Of a stretch of 64,000 nt of DNA, positions 45,628 through 54,081 are shown piece by piece. The position numbers and the translations under genes are program-made. The stretch is taken from assembly GCA_964519985.1 (NCBI GenBank), contig CAZFMF010000009.1, positions 34,013 through 98,012 on the forward strand, written 5' to 3'. The DNA is from JAIEOG01 sp964519985. GTDB lineage: Bacteria; Bdellovibrionota; FAC87; UBA2466. The notes beneath the pieces were generated by a model. The model was not told the origin of the DNA, searched no databases, and worked only from the letters and a program-made list of their open reading frames with translations. The stretch's first letter is position 1. Each line of letters starts with the position of its first letter.

Positions 45628-45987
45628 TCATCGTTTCGAGTTAACGAGAACCTTACAACCCGCCATCGAAAATCGTTTCATATCGAATGGCATTTTGGGT
45701 GGTTCGCCCGCCTTGTCCATTTCCACCATTACTTTTTTATTTACTTGGTTGCGATGAGCTTTTGATTTGTAAACGATGAACGCGAAGATCGCCGTCTCGT
45801 CGCTCTTTAATTTACACATTTTCTTGAACCCAAGGCCATACTTTGAAAAATCATCGACGACAGTTTCGTAGTAACTGAGTGCGCCATGCTTCATCCAAAC
45901 TCGCTTGCCCCACGAAGCCATTTTCTTATAAGCCGCTAAGTTTTTGCGTTTAATCGGTATAACAAAACCATCCACGTATCTGGCCAT
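45628..45987 (-). CDS. DUF1428 family protein
   Basis: A 119-residue protein of the DUF1428 (dimeric alpha/beta-barrel) family: MARYVDGFVIPIKRKNLAAY, then the WMKHGALSYYETVVDD and AFIVYKSKAHRNQVNKKVM segments. It is full length. A small possible gene ends 12 bp upstream, its TAA lying next to this gene's AGGAGAG ribosome site. Function unknown. Confidence 0.88.
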   Translation of the reverse strand: MARYVDGFVIPIKRKNLAAYKKMASWGKRVWMKHGALSYYETVVDDFSKYGLGFKKMCKLKSDETAIFAFIVYKSKAHRNQVNKKVMVEMDKAGEPPKMPFDMKRFSMAGCKVLVNSKR

Positions 45988-45999
45988 GGTGCTCTCCTT

Positions 46000-46143
46000 T
46001 TAGGTTTTTCGGCGGTATTCTAGCCCGTGTTCGGAATAAAAGGTACCGCCTTTTTTCGAGTTCGGGCCGTTGAAATCACTAAACAGAAAAAATGGCTCGT
46101 CTTCGCGCGGGTATGTCTCCACAATGTAGAGCTCTAGACTCAT
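46000..46143 (-). CDS. Possible 47-residue protein upstream of DUF1428 gene
   Basis: ATG 46143 opens a short frame with acidic, aromatic composition (MSLELYIVETYPREDEPFFL, then NSKKGGTFYSEHGLEYRRK). The stop TAA abuts the ribosome site of the DUF1428 gene, as in an operon. The ribosome site for this frame is weak. It might be a complete small protein or the end of a decayed gene. Confidence 0.35.
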   Translation of the reverse strand: MSLELYIVETYPREDEPFFLFSDFNGPNSKKGGTFYSEHGLEYRRKT

Positions 46144-46182
46144 CTTGTCTTCTAAACAAAAATCGATATACAAAGTCTCAGC

Positions 46183-46329
46183 ATGGAGAAATCTAAGAGA
46201 ACTGAGAATGAGCCCAAAAGCAATTTCGCAGATATTCAGGAAGCTACTAAACGATTTCTAGCCCTCGAACCTCTGCGAGCACCTCGAGACGCAACAGCAA
46301 GTGACGGTGACCTCCATAAAAATGAATAG
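46183..46329 (+). CDS. Possible 48-residue leader protein of the phosphorelay operon
   Basis: ATG 46183 encodes a charged peptide (MEKSKRTENEPKSNFADIQE, ATKRFLALEPLRAP) whose stop overlaps the kinase start at 46322 by 8 bp. The overlap suggests translational coupling. No good ribosome site is seen. Not recognised. Confidence 0.3.
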   Translation: MEKSKRTENEPKSNFADIQEATKRFLALEPLRAPRDATASDGDLHKNE

Positions 46330-47734
46330 GTTTGAAGAATATTCTTTTGGTTCGATAGAGGACCTGGTCTCTGGGGAACCCGATAGTCTTTTTAGGGGAC
46401 TTTTGGAATCCGCGCCGGATGCGGTGGTTATCGTGGATTCCCAAGGAAAAATAGTTCTAGTTAATTCTCAAACGGAAAAGCTGTTTGGCTACGAACGAAC
46501 AGAACTCTTAAGCAAGCCTGTCGAAGTCCTAGTTCCCCAGCGGTTTCAGGAGAAACATCCTACCTATCGAAATAACTATTTCTCCAATCCCAAAGTTCGA
46601 CCCATGGCCGCCGGGGTTGAACTGTATGGACGCCGGAAGAACGGAAAAGAGTTCCCCGTCGAAATCAGTCTGAGCCCGCTTGGAACGAAGCAGGGAATTC
46701 TCGTCTCAAGCTCCATTCGGGATATTTCGGAACGAAAGAAAGCAGAAGAAAAATTCAGAGGTCTTCTGGAGACTGCGCCCGACGCAATGGTTATTGTGGA
46801 TCGGCGTGGAAAAATTGTTCTTGTAAATGCTCAGACGGAAAAACTATTTAGTTACCAAAGAGGGGAACTATTTGGTAAGCCGGTGGAAATCCTCGTTCCC
46901 GAAAGATTCCGATCCAAACATCCGGATCATCGAAACCGTTTTTTTGCCGATCCAAAGGTTCGACCCATGGGTGCCGGGCTTGAACTGTACGGTCTTCGCA
47001 AAGATTGTACGGAGTTTCCCGTGGAAATCAGCCTAAGCCCGCTGGAAACGGAAGAAGGCCGACTCGTTTCCAGCGCAATCCGGGATATTACGGAACGCAA
47101 GCTTGCTGATAACCGTTTGCTTGCATCGTTGCGAGAAAAAGAAGCTCTCCTGAAAGAGATTCACCATCGCGTTAAAAACAATCTCCAGATCACATCGAGT
47201 CTATTGCGGCTTCAATCGTCAGTGCTCGACGATCCTAAAAGTCGCGATCTTTTCCTCGAGAGTGAAAACCGCATCAAGTCGATGGCGCTCGTCCATGAGC
47301 GTCTCTACCAATCCAATAACCTTTCGGAAATCGATATCGGGGAGTATGTGCAAAGCCTCGCTCCGGAGATGCTGCGCTCTATGGATGCCAAATCGAGCAA
47401 CGTTCAGCTGGATATCGACGTGGAGAACATTCTCCTCGGTATTGATAAGGCGATTCCCTTCGGTCTCATCACCAATGAGCTCATTTCAAACTGTGTAAAG
47501 CATGCGTTCAAGGGTCGAACCCAAGGAATCATCAGTGTTTCATTGCGAAACAGCGGCAACGAGATAAGCCTATCCGTTATGGATAACGGAGTCGGTTTCC
47601 CCGATGGATTGGGTCTACAGAATGCCAGGACATTGGGGCTCCAGATTGTCAGTGATTTGACCACGCAGCTTAGGGGGAAAATTGAACTTAGACGGGGCAA
47701 GGGAACCGCAGTAACGGTGAAGTTTCCTTTATGA
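46322..47734 (+). CDS. PAS-PAS sensor histidine kinase (HisKA_2 / HWE-like)
   Basis: A 470-residue cytosolic kinase. Two PAS domains (about 20-135 and 142-260) are near-duplicates: LLESAPDAVVIVDSQGKIVL against LLETAPDAMVIVDRRGKIVL, both continuing to VRPM[AG]AG[VL]ELYG. The kinase core is HisKA_2 type with EIHHRVKNNLQITSSLLRLQ and an ATPase domain with NELISNCVKHAF and DNGVGFP. Such kinases usually feed general-stress or light/redox responses. The stop overlaps the next start as ATGA, so the three-gene operon is coupled. Confidence 0.92.
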   Translation: MNRFEEYSFGSIEDLVSGEPDSLFRGLLESAPDAVVIVDSQGKIVLVNSQTEKLFGYERTELLSKPVEVLVPQRFQEKHPTYRNNYFSNPKVRPMAAGVELYGRRKNGKEFPVEISLSPLGTKQGILVSSSIRDISERKKAEEKFRGLLETAPDAMVIVDRRGKIVLVNAQTEKLFSYQRGELFGKPVEILVPERFRSKHPDHRNRFFADPKVRPMGAGLELYGLRKDCTEFPVEISLSPLETEEGRLVSSAIRDITERKLADNRLLASLREKEALLKEIHHRVKNNLQITSSLLRLQSSVLDDPKSRDLFLESENRIKSMALVHERLYQSNNLSEIDIGEYVQSLAPEMLRSMDAKSSNVQLDIDVENILLGIDKAIPFGLITNELISNCVKHAFKGRTQGIISVSLRNSGNEISLSVMDNGVGFPDGLGLQNARTLGLQIVSDLTTQLRGKIELRRGKGTAVTVKFPL

Positions 47735-49317
47735 CAGAAGACGGCAAGAAATTTATATTCAGAATCCTGGTCGTGGATGATGAGATTCTAATCGCGAGAA
47801 ATCTCCAGCGCACGCTAGTGGACCTGGGGCATGAAGTTCTAGATGTGGCCTGTTCTGGAGAAGATGCGATTGAAAAAGTGGGGCTCCTTAAGCCGGACCT
47901 TGTTTTCATGGATATTCGCTTGGCGTCTGGAATGGACGGAATTGAAGCGGCCCGACTCATAAGGGACCGATTTCGGGCTCCGGTCGTTTTCCTAACGGCA
48001 TATGCCGACGAAGATACACTTAGCCGCGCAAGGGGAGTTGCGCCTTACGGATACCTCGTTAAGCCGGTTGCTGAGCGGGACGTGAGAATCGTTACTGAGA
48101 TGGCGATGGCGAGACATACGGCCGAAATCCTTCTCGAGCAAAGTGAGGCTAGAAACCGTCTGATATTGAATACAACGCACGATGCGTTTGTGGGAATGAG
48201 TGAGAAGGGCCTCATCACGGATTGGAACCCTCAGGCAGAGGCCATCTTCGGTTGGACGCGAGACGAAGCTATCGGACGTATACTTCGAGACACGATTATT
48301 CCACCACACTTTGGAGAAGCTCATACAGCAGGACTCGCTCACTTCCTTCGGAGTGGGGAGGGGCCAATATTAAATAAACGCATTGAGTTAAGAGCGCTTC
48401 ATAGGGATGGTCACGAGTTTCCGGTGGAGCTGACAATTTCCTCTGTCGCCATAAACGGAACCCATTTTTTTAGCGGCTTTATTCACGACATTACCGACCG
48501 GAAGAAAACAGAGATGGCGCTTGTAGAAAGTGAGCGCGCTCTTCGGCAGGCAAAAGAGGGGCTGGAAGAAAAAGTAAAAGAACGGACAGCTCAACTAGAA
48601 AACGCAAACGCAAATCTCGCGGTATCCAATACAGAGCTTGAGCAGTTTGCCGGCGTCGCTGCACATGATTTGCGGGCTCCGATAAAGGCGATGAATAGTT
48701 GGGCAGATATGCTGGAGCGTCGATTACCTCAGCCTCGTGACGAAGAAACAGAACAAGCAATTGGCTTTATCAAATTCAATTCCCAAAAGGCCGAACAACT
48801 TATCGATGATTTATTGCAGGTAGCTCGCGCGAATGCGGCAAACCTAGAGATGAATCCGGTGCCTTTGGAAAAGATGGTTGCCGACGTGATTCGAGTGCTT
48901 CAAGATAAAATCGAAAGCTCGGGAGCGGATGTTTCCGTCGGCCGTCTGCCAATTGTCATTGGAAATCAAACCTACTTGGAGGGGTTATTTAGCAATCTCA
49001 TTGGGAACGCACTGGTCTATAGGCACAGAGATCGAGCCCCGAAGATCTCGATCAGTTGCCGTGAATTACCGCGCTTTTATGAGTTTTCGATCAAGGATAA
49101 CGGGATAGGGATTGTCGAAAAGTACAATGATAGAATATTTCAGATGTTCAATAGATTGCACAGCGAATCCGAGTATCCAGGGACGGGAATAGGTCTAGCC
49201 TTCTGCAAAAAAGTGGTTGAACAGTGTGGCGGCAAGATTTGGGTGAGTTCTGTTCCTGGTGAAGGAAGCACATTTTATTTCACGTATCCTCGCAAACCTG
49301 AGGAGGGAAAGAGATGA
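47731..49317 (+). CDS. Hybrid REC-PAS-HisKA sensor kinase
   Basis: A 528-residue protein. An N-terminal receiver (ILVVDDE, phosphoacceptor Asp in LVFMDIRLASGMDG, Lys in YLVKPVAE) is followed by a PAS domain (TTHDAFVGMSEKGLITDWNP), a coiled linker, HisKA (AAHDLRAPIKAM) and HATPase_c (SIKDNGIGI, GTGIGLAFCKK). The receiver in front of the kinase suggests phosphate passes from the HisKA_2 kinase upstream into this protein and then to the downstream response regulator. Its kinase core resembles that of the kinase at 24212-25615. Coupled by ATGA overlaps on both sides. Confidence 0.92.
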   Translation: MTEDGKKFIFRILVVDDEILIARNLQRTLVDLGHEVLDVACSGEDAIEKVGLLKPDLVFMDIRLASGMDGIEAARLIRDRFRAPVVFLTAYADEDTLSRARGVAPYGYLVKPVAERDVRIVTEMAMARHTAEILLEQSEARNRLILNTTHDAFVGMSEKGLITDWNPQAEAIFGWTRDEAIGRILRDTIIPPHFGEAHTAGLAHFLRSGEGPILNKRIELRALHRDGHEFPVELTISSVAINGTHFFSGFIHDITDRKKTEMALVESERALRQAKEGLEEKVKERTAQLENANANLAVSNTELEQFAGVAAHDLRAPIKAMNSWADMLERRLPQPRDEETEQAIGFIKFNSQKAEQLIDDLLQVARANAANLEMNPVPLEKMVADVIRVLQDKIESSGADVSVGRLPIVIGNQTYLEGLFSNLIGNALVYRHRDRAPKISISCRELPRFYEFSIKDNGIGIVEKYNDRIFQMFNRLHSESEYPGTGIGLAFCKKVVEQCGGKIWVSSVPGEGSTFYFTYPRKPEEGKR

Positions 49318-49721
49318 GACCTCATGTGATGATCGTTGATGATGCGTTCGATCAGCTTCAACTAATGCGGGGTGTTTTCAAGATGGTCGCCCCTTTGATA
49401 CGGGTAGTGACCGCCACCAGCGGTGACGAAGCGCTAAAAATCCTTCGCTCGTCACAGGGCAACCTGCCAAGGGTGATACTTTTGGACCTGAGGATGCCTG
49501 GGAAGACTGGGCAGGAAGTACTTGCTGAAATTAAATCAGAAGCATCTCTACGGACCATTCCTGTGTGCACTTTTTCAAATGGGGACATCCGCAAGGACAT
49601 TTGTGAATGCTACGAGCGAGGAGCGAGCTTTTACTTCAAGAAGCCATCCGGATTGGACGCGCTTAAAGAGTTCGTCGAATGCTTTAGCAGCATTTGGTTT
49701 AAGCTTGCCTCCCATTGCTAA
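49314..49721 (+). CDS. Single-domain response regulator
   Basis: A 135-residue receiver: VMIVDDAFDQLQLM, phosphoacceptor Asp in VILLDLRMPGKTG, Thr/Ser in VCTFSNGD and Lys in YFKKPSG. No output domain. Last gene of the kinase/hybrid/receiver operon, its start overlapping the hybrid kinase stop (ATGA). It probably acts as the final phosphate acceptor or a protein-interaction switch. Confidence 0.9.
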   Translation: MRPHVMIVDDAFDQLQLMRGVFKMVAPLIRVVTATSGDEALKILRSSQGNLPRVILLDLRMPGKTGQEVLAEIKSEASLRTIPVCTFSNGDIRKDICECYERGASFYFKKPSGLDALKEFVECFSSIWFKLASHC

Positions 49722-49745
49722 GACGGTGACGGCGTCACTGTCTTA
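49719..49745 (+). terminator. Hairpin after the phosphorelay operon
   Basis: TAAGACGGTGAC, 3-nt loop, GTCACTGTCTTA: a 12-bp stem with one G-T pair, starting at the response-regulator stop codon. There is no T tract. Confidence 0.6.
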
Positions 49746-49889
49746 GGAGATTAAGAGGAGCTAGCCGGGAATGATGAATGCCTTAAGCTTGAGAATGGCT
49801 TCAAATGAATTATCTCGAATTCCCGCCTCGTAAGATCCTTCATTCGCCGTATTTAAATTGCCGAAGATACTGAACATGCAAAATGGATT

Positions 49890-49951
49890 GGTTCATGGGG
49901 CCGGGCACTGTGCCCTGGCCCCGTGAACCGAAGGCTCTAAGAAGAGCCTTT
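49890..49951. terminator. Double hairpin downstream of hsp20
   Basis: A long stem (GGTTCATGGGGCC with GGCCCCGTGAACC, 49890-49929) is followed by AAGGCTCT, a short loop, and AGAGCCTTT (49931-49951). It lies 14 bp from the hsp20 stop and is the likely hsp20 terminator. Confidence 0.65.
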
Positions 49952-49964
49952 CCTACTTTTGCTA

Positions 49965-50498
49965 TCAGGCCGCACTAGCGGCTGACGATGACTTTACTTC
50001 CTTCTCATTTTCTTTGTTTCCGCCTACGAGGCGTCCGAAGAAGGAGCCTTTGCCATCCGTAATTTTGATTTGACGGGGTTTCGCCGATTCCGCTTTCGGA
50101 AGCGCCACCGTCAATACTCCATCCTGATAATGCGCTTCAATCTTATCAGCATCTAAGCCGCTAGGAAGCGTCAGTATCCGTTGGAATTTCCCATAGGAGC
50201 GCTCGGAGAAGTTTCGCTCCTTTTTTTCGCTTTTGCGCTCTCCGGAGATGATGAGCTGATTTTCCCTTGCCTCAATGTTGATGTCCTTCTTAGACACTCC
50301 GGGCAAATCAACACTCATCACGAAGTGAGAATCCGTCTCGTCCACCTCGCACGTCGGATGAAAAACGGCCTCATCACTCCAGCGGTCCGAATTGTCACCG
50401 AAAGCCTGATCGAACATGCGATCGAGGTTCCTCTGCATGTCCATGAGACCGCGCCACGGACTGAGCGAAGAATCATTCCAAAGAGTTAAGTTCCTCAT
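49965..50498 (-). CDS. Small heat-shock protein (Hsp20/alpha-crystallin)
   Basis: A 177-residue sHSP. The alpha-crystallin domain spans about residues 45-145 and contains SHFVMSVDLPGVSKKDINIE and the family's ENQLIISGERK, then DGVLTVALPKAE. The N-terminal arm includes MQRNLDRMFDQAF. ATP-independent chaperone that holds unfolding proteins. Upstream on the same strand is a long structured leader, and the start follows GGAGGA. Confidence 0.95.
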   Translation of the reverse strand: MRNLTLWNDSSLSPWRGLMDMQRNLDRMFDQAFGDNSDRWSDEAVFHPTCEVDETDSHFVMSVDLPGVSKKDINIEARENQLIISGERKSEKKERNFSERSYGKFQRILTLPSGLDADKIEAHYQDGVLTVALPKAESAKPRQIKITDGKGSFFGRLVGGNKENEKEVKSSSAASAA

Positions 50499-50852
50499 AA
50501 ATAATCCTCCAAATAGATGCCACCGCTGGGCACCAGGCGGCGGCCGTTACGATTATGGAGCTTGTGCCCGTTGAGCTCCTGAAAATTTTGTCGGTCCGCC
50601 AGGACCGTTTTCTTTTTTTTATTTAGGAATGCTTTTTCTCCGGTCAAGGGAAACCACCGGAGCATGCGGCAAATTTTTGAATCGACTAGAAATTTTGTCA
50701 GGCTCGTACATCACGACTTCACCCTCCCTTGACATTTTCTTATCCCTACCTAAATCAAAATTTAAGTAAGAACGGAGGAGAACTACCGTCTCGCTCCTAT
50801 AACTTTTCCTTTTTTAGCCGCCTTGCGGCTAAGTGAGAAGAGAGGGAAGGCT
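50499..50852. other. Structured intergenic region between hsp20 and a small-protein operon
   Basis: 354 bp with no coding frame. On the hsp20 strand it forms the leader and contains the pairing GGAGCT/AGCTCC (about 50556-50578). An AGCCGC/GCGGCT hairpin at 50816-50830 precedes the rightward genes. A TTGACA at 50729-50734 is a possible -35 box for the rightward operon, but no clear -10 follows. Confidence 0.4.
50592..50620 (+). terminator. Intrinsic terminator with no upstream gene
   Basis: CGGTCC, 4-nt loop, GGACCG, then TTTTCTTTTTTTT. A textbook rightward rho-independent terminator, although the nearest rightward gene upstream ends about 870 bp earlier and hsp20 runs the other way. It therefore probably ends a short RNA transcribed from the hsp20 leader region. 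Confidence 0.6.
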
Positions 50853-51170
50853 ATGAGAACGACATGGCAAAACCGCTTTGCGGTATTCGAATCGATCTTT
50901 TATCTCTTAAAACCTGGATCTCGCCCACGCAGACGCATCCTGGCTGACTTGGGCTATCACCTAGCGCTCTGGTTATTCCTGGGTTTTGTTTACACATTGA
51001 GCGCTGTCTATCAGACCCAATGGGAGTGGCCCAAGCGGGTGGATCCCATGTCCCAGCTTGCCCAACCGGCAATGGGCTTTATTCCCACGATCCAAAACAC
51101 AACGGGGCAGAAAACAATCGGGCGACATTCACGCGAGAAGCGTCGTTCAAGGTATTTGTCTGACTCATAA
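50853..51170 (+). CDS. Small single-pass membrane protein
   Basis: A 105-residue protein with one membrane segment (YHLALWLFLGFVYTLSAVYQ) preceded by a basic stretch (GSRPRRR), so the N-terminus is likely inside. ATG 50853 follows a GAGGGAAGG site. First of a co-directional run of small genes. Not recognised. Confidence 0.55.
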   Translation: MRTTWQNRFAVFESIFYLLKPGSRPRRRILADLGYHLALWLFLGFVYTLSAVYQTQWEWPKRVDPMSQLAQPAMGFIPTIQNTTGQKTIGRHSREKRRSRYLSDS

Positions 51171-51190
51171 ATTCAAAAAAGGAGGAAACC

Positions 51191-51406
51191 ATGCATGCGA
51201 ACAAACTCTATACCCAAATTAACCATTTCCATCATCCGCCTAAGATGCCGCGAAAAGCCGCATGCACAAATCGGCAGTGTAATCTCTGTAACGAGAAATT
51301 TCTGGCGATCTCCAAGTTCGAGCGCTTCTGTCTGAACTGTAAAAAAGACAATGAGCTCTATCACTATCACGAGACGCTTCCGACAATCTCGGAGGCGTTA
51401 ATTTGA
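51191..51406 (+). CDS. Small zinc-ribbon protein, paralogue of 52601-52813
   Basis: A 71-residue protein with two CxxC knuckles 17 residues apart (CNLCNEKFLAISKFERFCLN, then CK), typical of a zinc ribbon. The spacing and the flanking FCLNCKKDNE are mirrored by LCDICWADND in the gene at 52601. ATG follows AAAGGAGGAAA. Function unknown. Possibly nucleic-acid or protein binding. Confidence 0.6.
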   Translation: MHANKLYTQINHFHHPPKMPRKAACTNRQCNLCNEKFLAISKFERFCLNCKKDNELYHYHETLPTISEALI

Positions 51407-51425
51407 CGAAAGTAAGGAGGTCCTT

Positions 51426-51551
51426 ATGAAAGGTCAAAACAGGAAAGAAAACCTTGGACGTTTGCTCTTGGTGATACTGCTCCCTATCGGGATCGCCTTA
51501 GGAGCGATCGTCTCACGGGTAAGTTCGGCCAAAACACGGTTAGTTAGTTAA
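51426..51551 (+). CDS. 41-residue membrane peptide
   Basis: ATG 51426 has a near-perfect ribosome site (AAGGAGGTCCTT). The peptide has a basic start (MKGQNRKENLGR), one membrane helix (LLLVILLPIGIALGAIV) and a short basic tail. It is probably a real membrane miniprotein of the same operon. Confidence 0.5.
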   Translation: MKGQNRKENLGRLLLVILLPIGIALGAIVSRVSSAKTRLVS

Positions 51552-51697
51552 ACTATTGATATAGTTAGTTGTTTTTTCCAAGGATTGATTTTTTTTCGTC
51601 TGAACCTATAAATTTTACTAAGGGAACTTTTGGCTTAAGTCCCATAGGCTTACTAAGGGACGATGCCCTCTCGAAATTAATTTTTCCGGAGGACGTT

Positions 51698-51979
51698 ATG
51701 AAATGGCAGCATGTAAAGAAACCAAACCTATACTCACCGGTACCTGAAACGGGACCCCTCGCCCTAAGGACAGCTCCAATCCGTCCTGTTTTGCCAGATG
51801 CGGGTTTCGGAAACCATTGGCCTTTCTTCCCATTTGCCATTCTTTTCGCTCTGCTGCTTTTGCTCGCCACGAATCGCATGCAGGCGAACGCAAGCTCACT
51901 CGAAAAACAACGAATAAAAAATGCGCCCGATGACTCGATGTTAGTGGCGAGAGAGCACGTGCAAACGATTTCCTTTTAG
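51698..51979 (+). CDS. Small single-pass membrane protein
   Basis: A 93-residue protein. ATG 51698 follows CCGGAGGACGTT. A Pro-rich N-terminal half precedes one membrane segment (WPFFPFAILFALLLLLA) and a polar tail. Not recognised. Ten bases separate it from the next exported protein gene. Confidence 0.5.
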   Translation: MKWQHVKKPNLYSPVPETGPLALRTAPIRPVLPDAGFGNHWPFFPFAILFALLLLLATNRMQANASSLEKQRIKNAPDDSMLVAREHVQTISF

Positions 51980-51988
51980 GAGGCATTC

Positions 51989-52564
51989 ATGAAAGCTATA
52001 TTTTTGCTACTGGCTGGACTTACTTTTTTCAGTCCACAAGGGTTTGCAGATGAGTCCTTGGCATTCAAGAGTCCGTTGACTTTGGACTTCAATGATATTC
52101 TGAAACTTGTCCGTGCAAATCTGAACGGCTGGACGAAGTTAAATATGGAGGGACAGCGAACGCTTTGGACACCTCACTCATTCTACACCCAGAAAATTTC
52201 TGATCCCAAGCGATGGATCTCGCAAATTCGACAATTGGGGTTCTGCCAGCCTGACAAAGTATGGAAGGAGTTCCCGGTCATGTCGGTCGCCAATGACCAG
52301 ATCGCCGGAAGCTTCGAGCAAGTCGCCGCAAATCCGGCGCTGAATCTTAATACGCAGATGATGTATTCGGAGACCGTTATTGTGGGAGGCAAAGCCAGAA
52401 ACGTCTCGTACAACTACAATCAGAACGGCCCGGCGGTCAAGATCACTTGCTCTGCGGCTAACGAGTTGGGTGATGTGCAAACCATTTCCCAGAACTTTGA
52501 CATCAGAAACCCGAAGAATTTTCAGGTCGAACAAAAGAAGAATGGAAAGCTTCTTCAGATTTAA
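51989..52564 (+). CDS. Exported protein of unknown function
   Basis: A 191-residue protein with a signal peptide (MKAIFLLLAGLTFFSPQGFA) and an alpha/beta mature domain containing two Cys (LGFCQPD and KITCSAA). ATG follows AGGAGGCA. It is part of the small-protein run downstream of the hsp20 divergent region. No family recognised. Confidence 0.6.
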   Translation: MKAIFLLLAGLTFFSPQGFADESLAFKSPLTLDFNDILKLVRANLNGWTKLNMEGQRTLWTPHSFYTQKISDPKRWISQIRQLGFCQPDKVWKEFPVMSVANDQIAGSFEQVAANPALNLNTQMMYSETVIVGGKARNVSYNYNQNGPAVKITCSAANELGDVQTISQNFDIRNPKNFQVEQKKNGKLLQI

Positions 52565-52600
52565 GAACCAAGACGGTTTAACTTAAGAAAGGAGAAGGTT

Positions 52601-52813
52601 ATGTCTCGGTCCAGAAAAGAAACCAACGAGATACGTGTGTTCACAAACGGGAACGTAGATCATCTGAAAATCAATCAATGTCATATGTGCGGCAAGCGAT
52701 TCAAATCCCGCTCGCATTACGACGCCCTCTGCGACATCTGTTGGGCCGACAATGACATGAGACCTTACGTATCAAGAACACGGGGATACCGGGGCACAGG
52801 ACTCATGAACTGA
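52601..52813 (+). CDS. Small zinc-ribbon protein
   Basis: A 70-residue protein with CHMCGKRFKSRSHYDALCDI and a closing C, giving two CxxC knuckles 17 residues apart. It is a paralogue of the gene at 51191-51406. ATG follows AAAGGAGAAGG. Last gene before a strong terminator. Confidence 0.6.
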   Translation: MSRSRKETNEIRVFTNGNVDHLKINQCHMCGKRFKSRSHYDALCDICWADNDMRPYVSRTRGYRGTGLMN

Positions 52814-52843
52814 ACTGACGCCCAGGTAGCGCCCGCTCATTGT

Positions 52844-52880
52844 GGGAAGGCTGAACTCATCGTTCGGCCTTCCCTTTCTT
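52844..52880 (+). terminator. Intrinsic terminator ending the small-protein operon
   Basis: GGGAAGGCTGAAC pairs with GTTCGGCCTTCCC, followed by TTTCTT. A strong rho-independent terminator for the rightward genes at 50853-52813. Confidence 0.8.
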
Positions 52881-52966
52881 GAAGAAATCCCACCGAAACA
52901 AACTTCTGCCGCAACGTTCTTTTGAGCATCTGAGACTTAATCTTCAGCGGGTCCACAAGGATTCCC

Positions 52967-53398
52967 CTATTCCGCGATAGGGATACCTAGTTCCTTGGCG
53001 AAACTCCTTATCCGGGCCCCGATGGCGTCGCGAGTTTCCCGGAAGCGGTTAAGCTGCTCTTCATCGGTACCGCCCTTGCCGGCCGGGTCCGGAAACGGCC
53101 AATGTTGTTTCTTGGCTCTGGGAGTGATCATAGAGGGGCATACTTCCTCAGCACAGAGGGTAATCAAATAATCCAATTGCACGATAAAACCAGGCTTCAG
53201 ATCGTCATAGGATTTTGAGTAATGTCCGGAAAGGTCGATCCCTATCTCCTTCATCGCTTGAACCGCAAAGGGATTCACTTTTGAAGGGTCAGAACCCGCG
53301 CTCTCCACGTTGGCGTTCTTTCCCAGAAGTTTCTTAGCCAAGCCCTCCGCTATCTGGCTACGAGCGGAGTTCGCAACGCACATAAATAGAATATTCAT
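52967..53398 (-). CDS. arsC: Arsenate reductase, LMW-phosphatase type
   Basis: A 143-residue ArsC of the low-molecular-weight phosphatase fold. The P-loop is FMCVANSARSQIAEG (family CxxxxxR), and the general acid Asp is in WPFPDPAG. Reduction of arsenate to arsenite uses the P-loop Cys and two more Cys (TLCAEEVC). Final electrons come from thioredoxin in this class. The ATG overlaps the aquaporin stop (TAATG). Last gene of the arsenic operon. Confidence 0.92.
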   Translation of the reverse strand: MNILFMCVANSARSQIAEGLAKKLLGKNANVESAGSDPSKVNPFAVQAMKEIGIDLSGHYSKSYDDLKPGFIVQLDYLITLCAEEVCPSMITPRAKKQHWPFPDPAGKGGTDEEQLNRFRETRDAIGARIRSFAKELGIPIAE

Positions 53399-54081
53399 TA
53401 GCAACATCCTTTCGCATTATTCTTTTCGGGGTTACAACGAATCCATTCGTAGGTAGTCGCCGCCAAACTAGTTCCAAAGAAAGGCCCGACAAAATAGATC
53501 CAAGTATCCGCCAACCGGTGTTCAAAGATTGCCGGTGCCAATGAGCGGGCGGGATTCATTGATGCTCCGGTGAGGGGCCCACCCATGAAAGCGCAAACGG
53601 CGACAATCCCGCCAATAGCCACTCCGGCCATTGTCCCCTCGGCGCGGGTATCGGTCGCCACCGATATGATGACGAACATTAGGAAGAAGCTGAAAATACC
53701 TTCCATCCCTAGAGCTGGAATTATTCCAACATGTGGAATTGTCGCGCCGTACGTACTCCCCTCGGGGAGAAGGACAGTCAGAGCCACTAAAGCGGCAAAC
53801 CCAGCTCCAAATTGGGCCAGCCAATAAACAAGAATTTCTTTCTTGGGAAAGTGTCTGGCCAGCGCGAACGCCAGCGTGACGGCCGGATTGAAATGGGCGC
53901 CGCTGATGTGTCCTACCGCATAGATCATGCACGCAATGACCAGTCCAAACACCAGCGGAATTGCGAAAGGCGAAATGGCTCCCGGCATTCGCTCGAGAAC
54001 CATTAAGCTTCCGCATCCGGCAAAAACCAGAGCGAATGTGCCGATGAATTCGGCTACTGCCTTGTGGGTTAGCCGCAACAT
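53398..54081 (-). CDS. Aquaglyceroporin (MIP family) of arsenic operon
   Basis: A 227-residue channel with six membrane segments and the two NPA half-helices (GAHFNPAVTLAFALA and GASMNPARSLAPA). Placed directly before arsC, it fits the aquaporin-based detoxification pathway in which ArsC reduces arsenate and the channel lets arsenite leave, as for AqpS in rhizobia. It ends in GCC, with two Cys. ATG 54081 overlaps the end of the VOC gene by 13 bp. Confidence 0.88.
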   Translation of the reverse strand: MLRLTHKAVAEFIGTFALVFAGCGSLMVLERMPGAISPFAIPLVFGLVIACMIYAVGHISGAHFNPAVTLAFALARHFPKKEILVYWLAQFGAGFAALVALTVLLPEGSTYGATIPHVGIIPALGMEGIFSFFLMFVIISVATDTRAEGTMAGVAIGGIVAVCAFMGGPLTGASMNPARSLAPAIFEHRLADTWIYFVGPFFGTSLAATTYEWIRCNPEKNNAKGCC

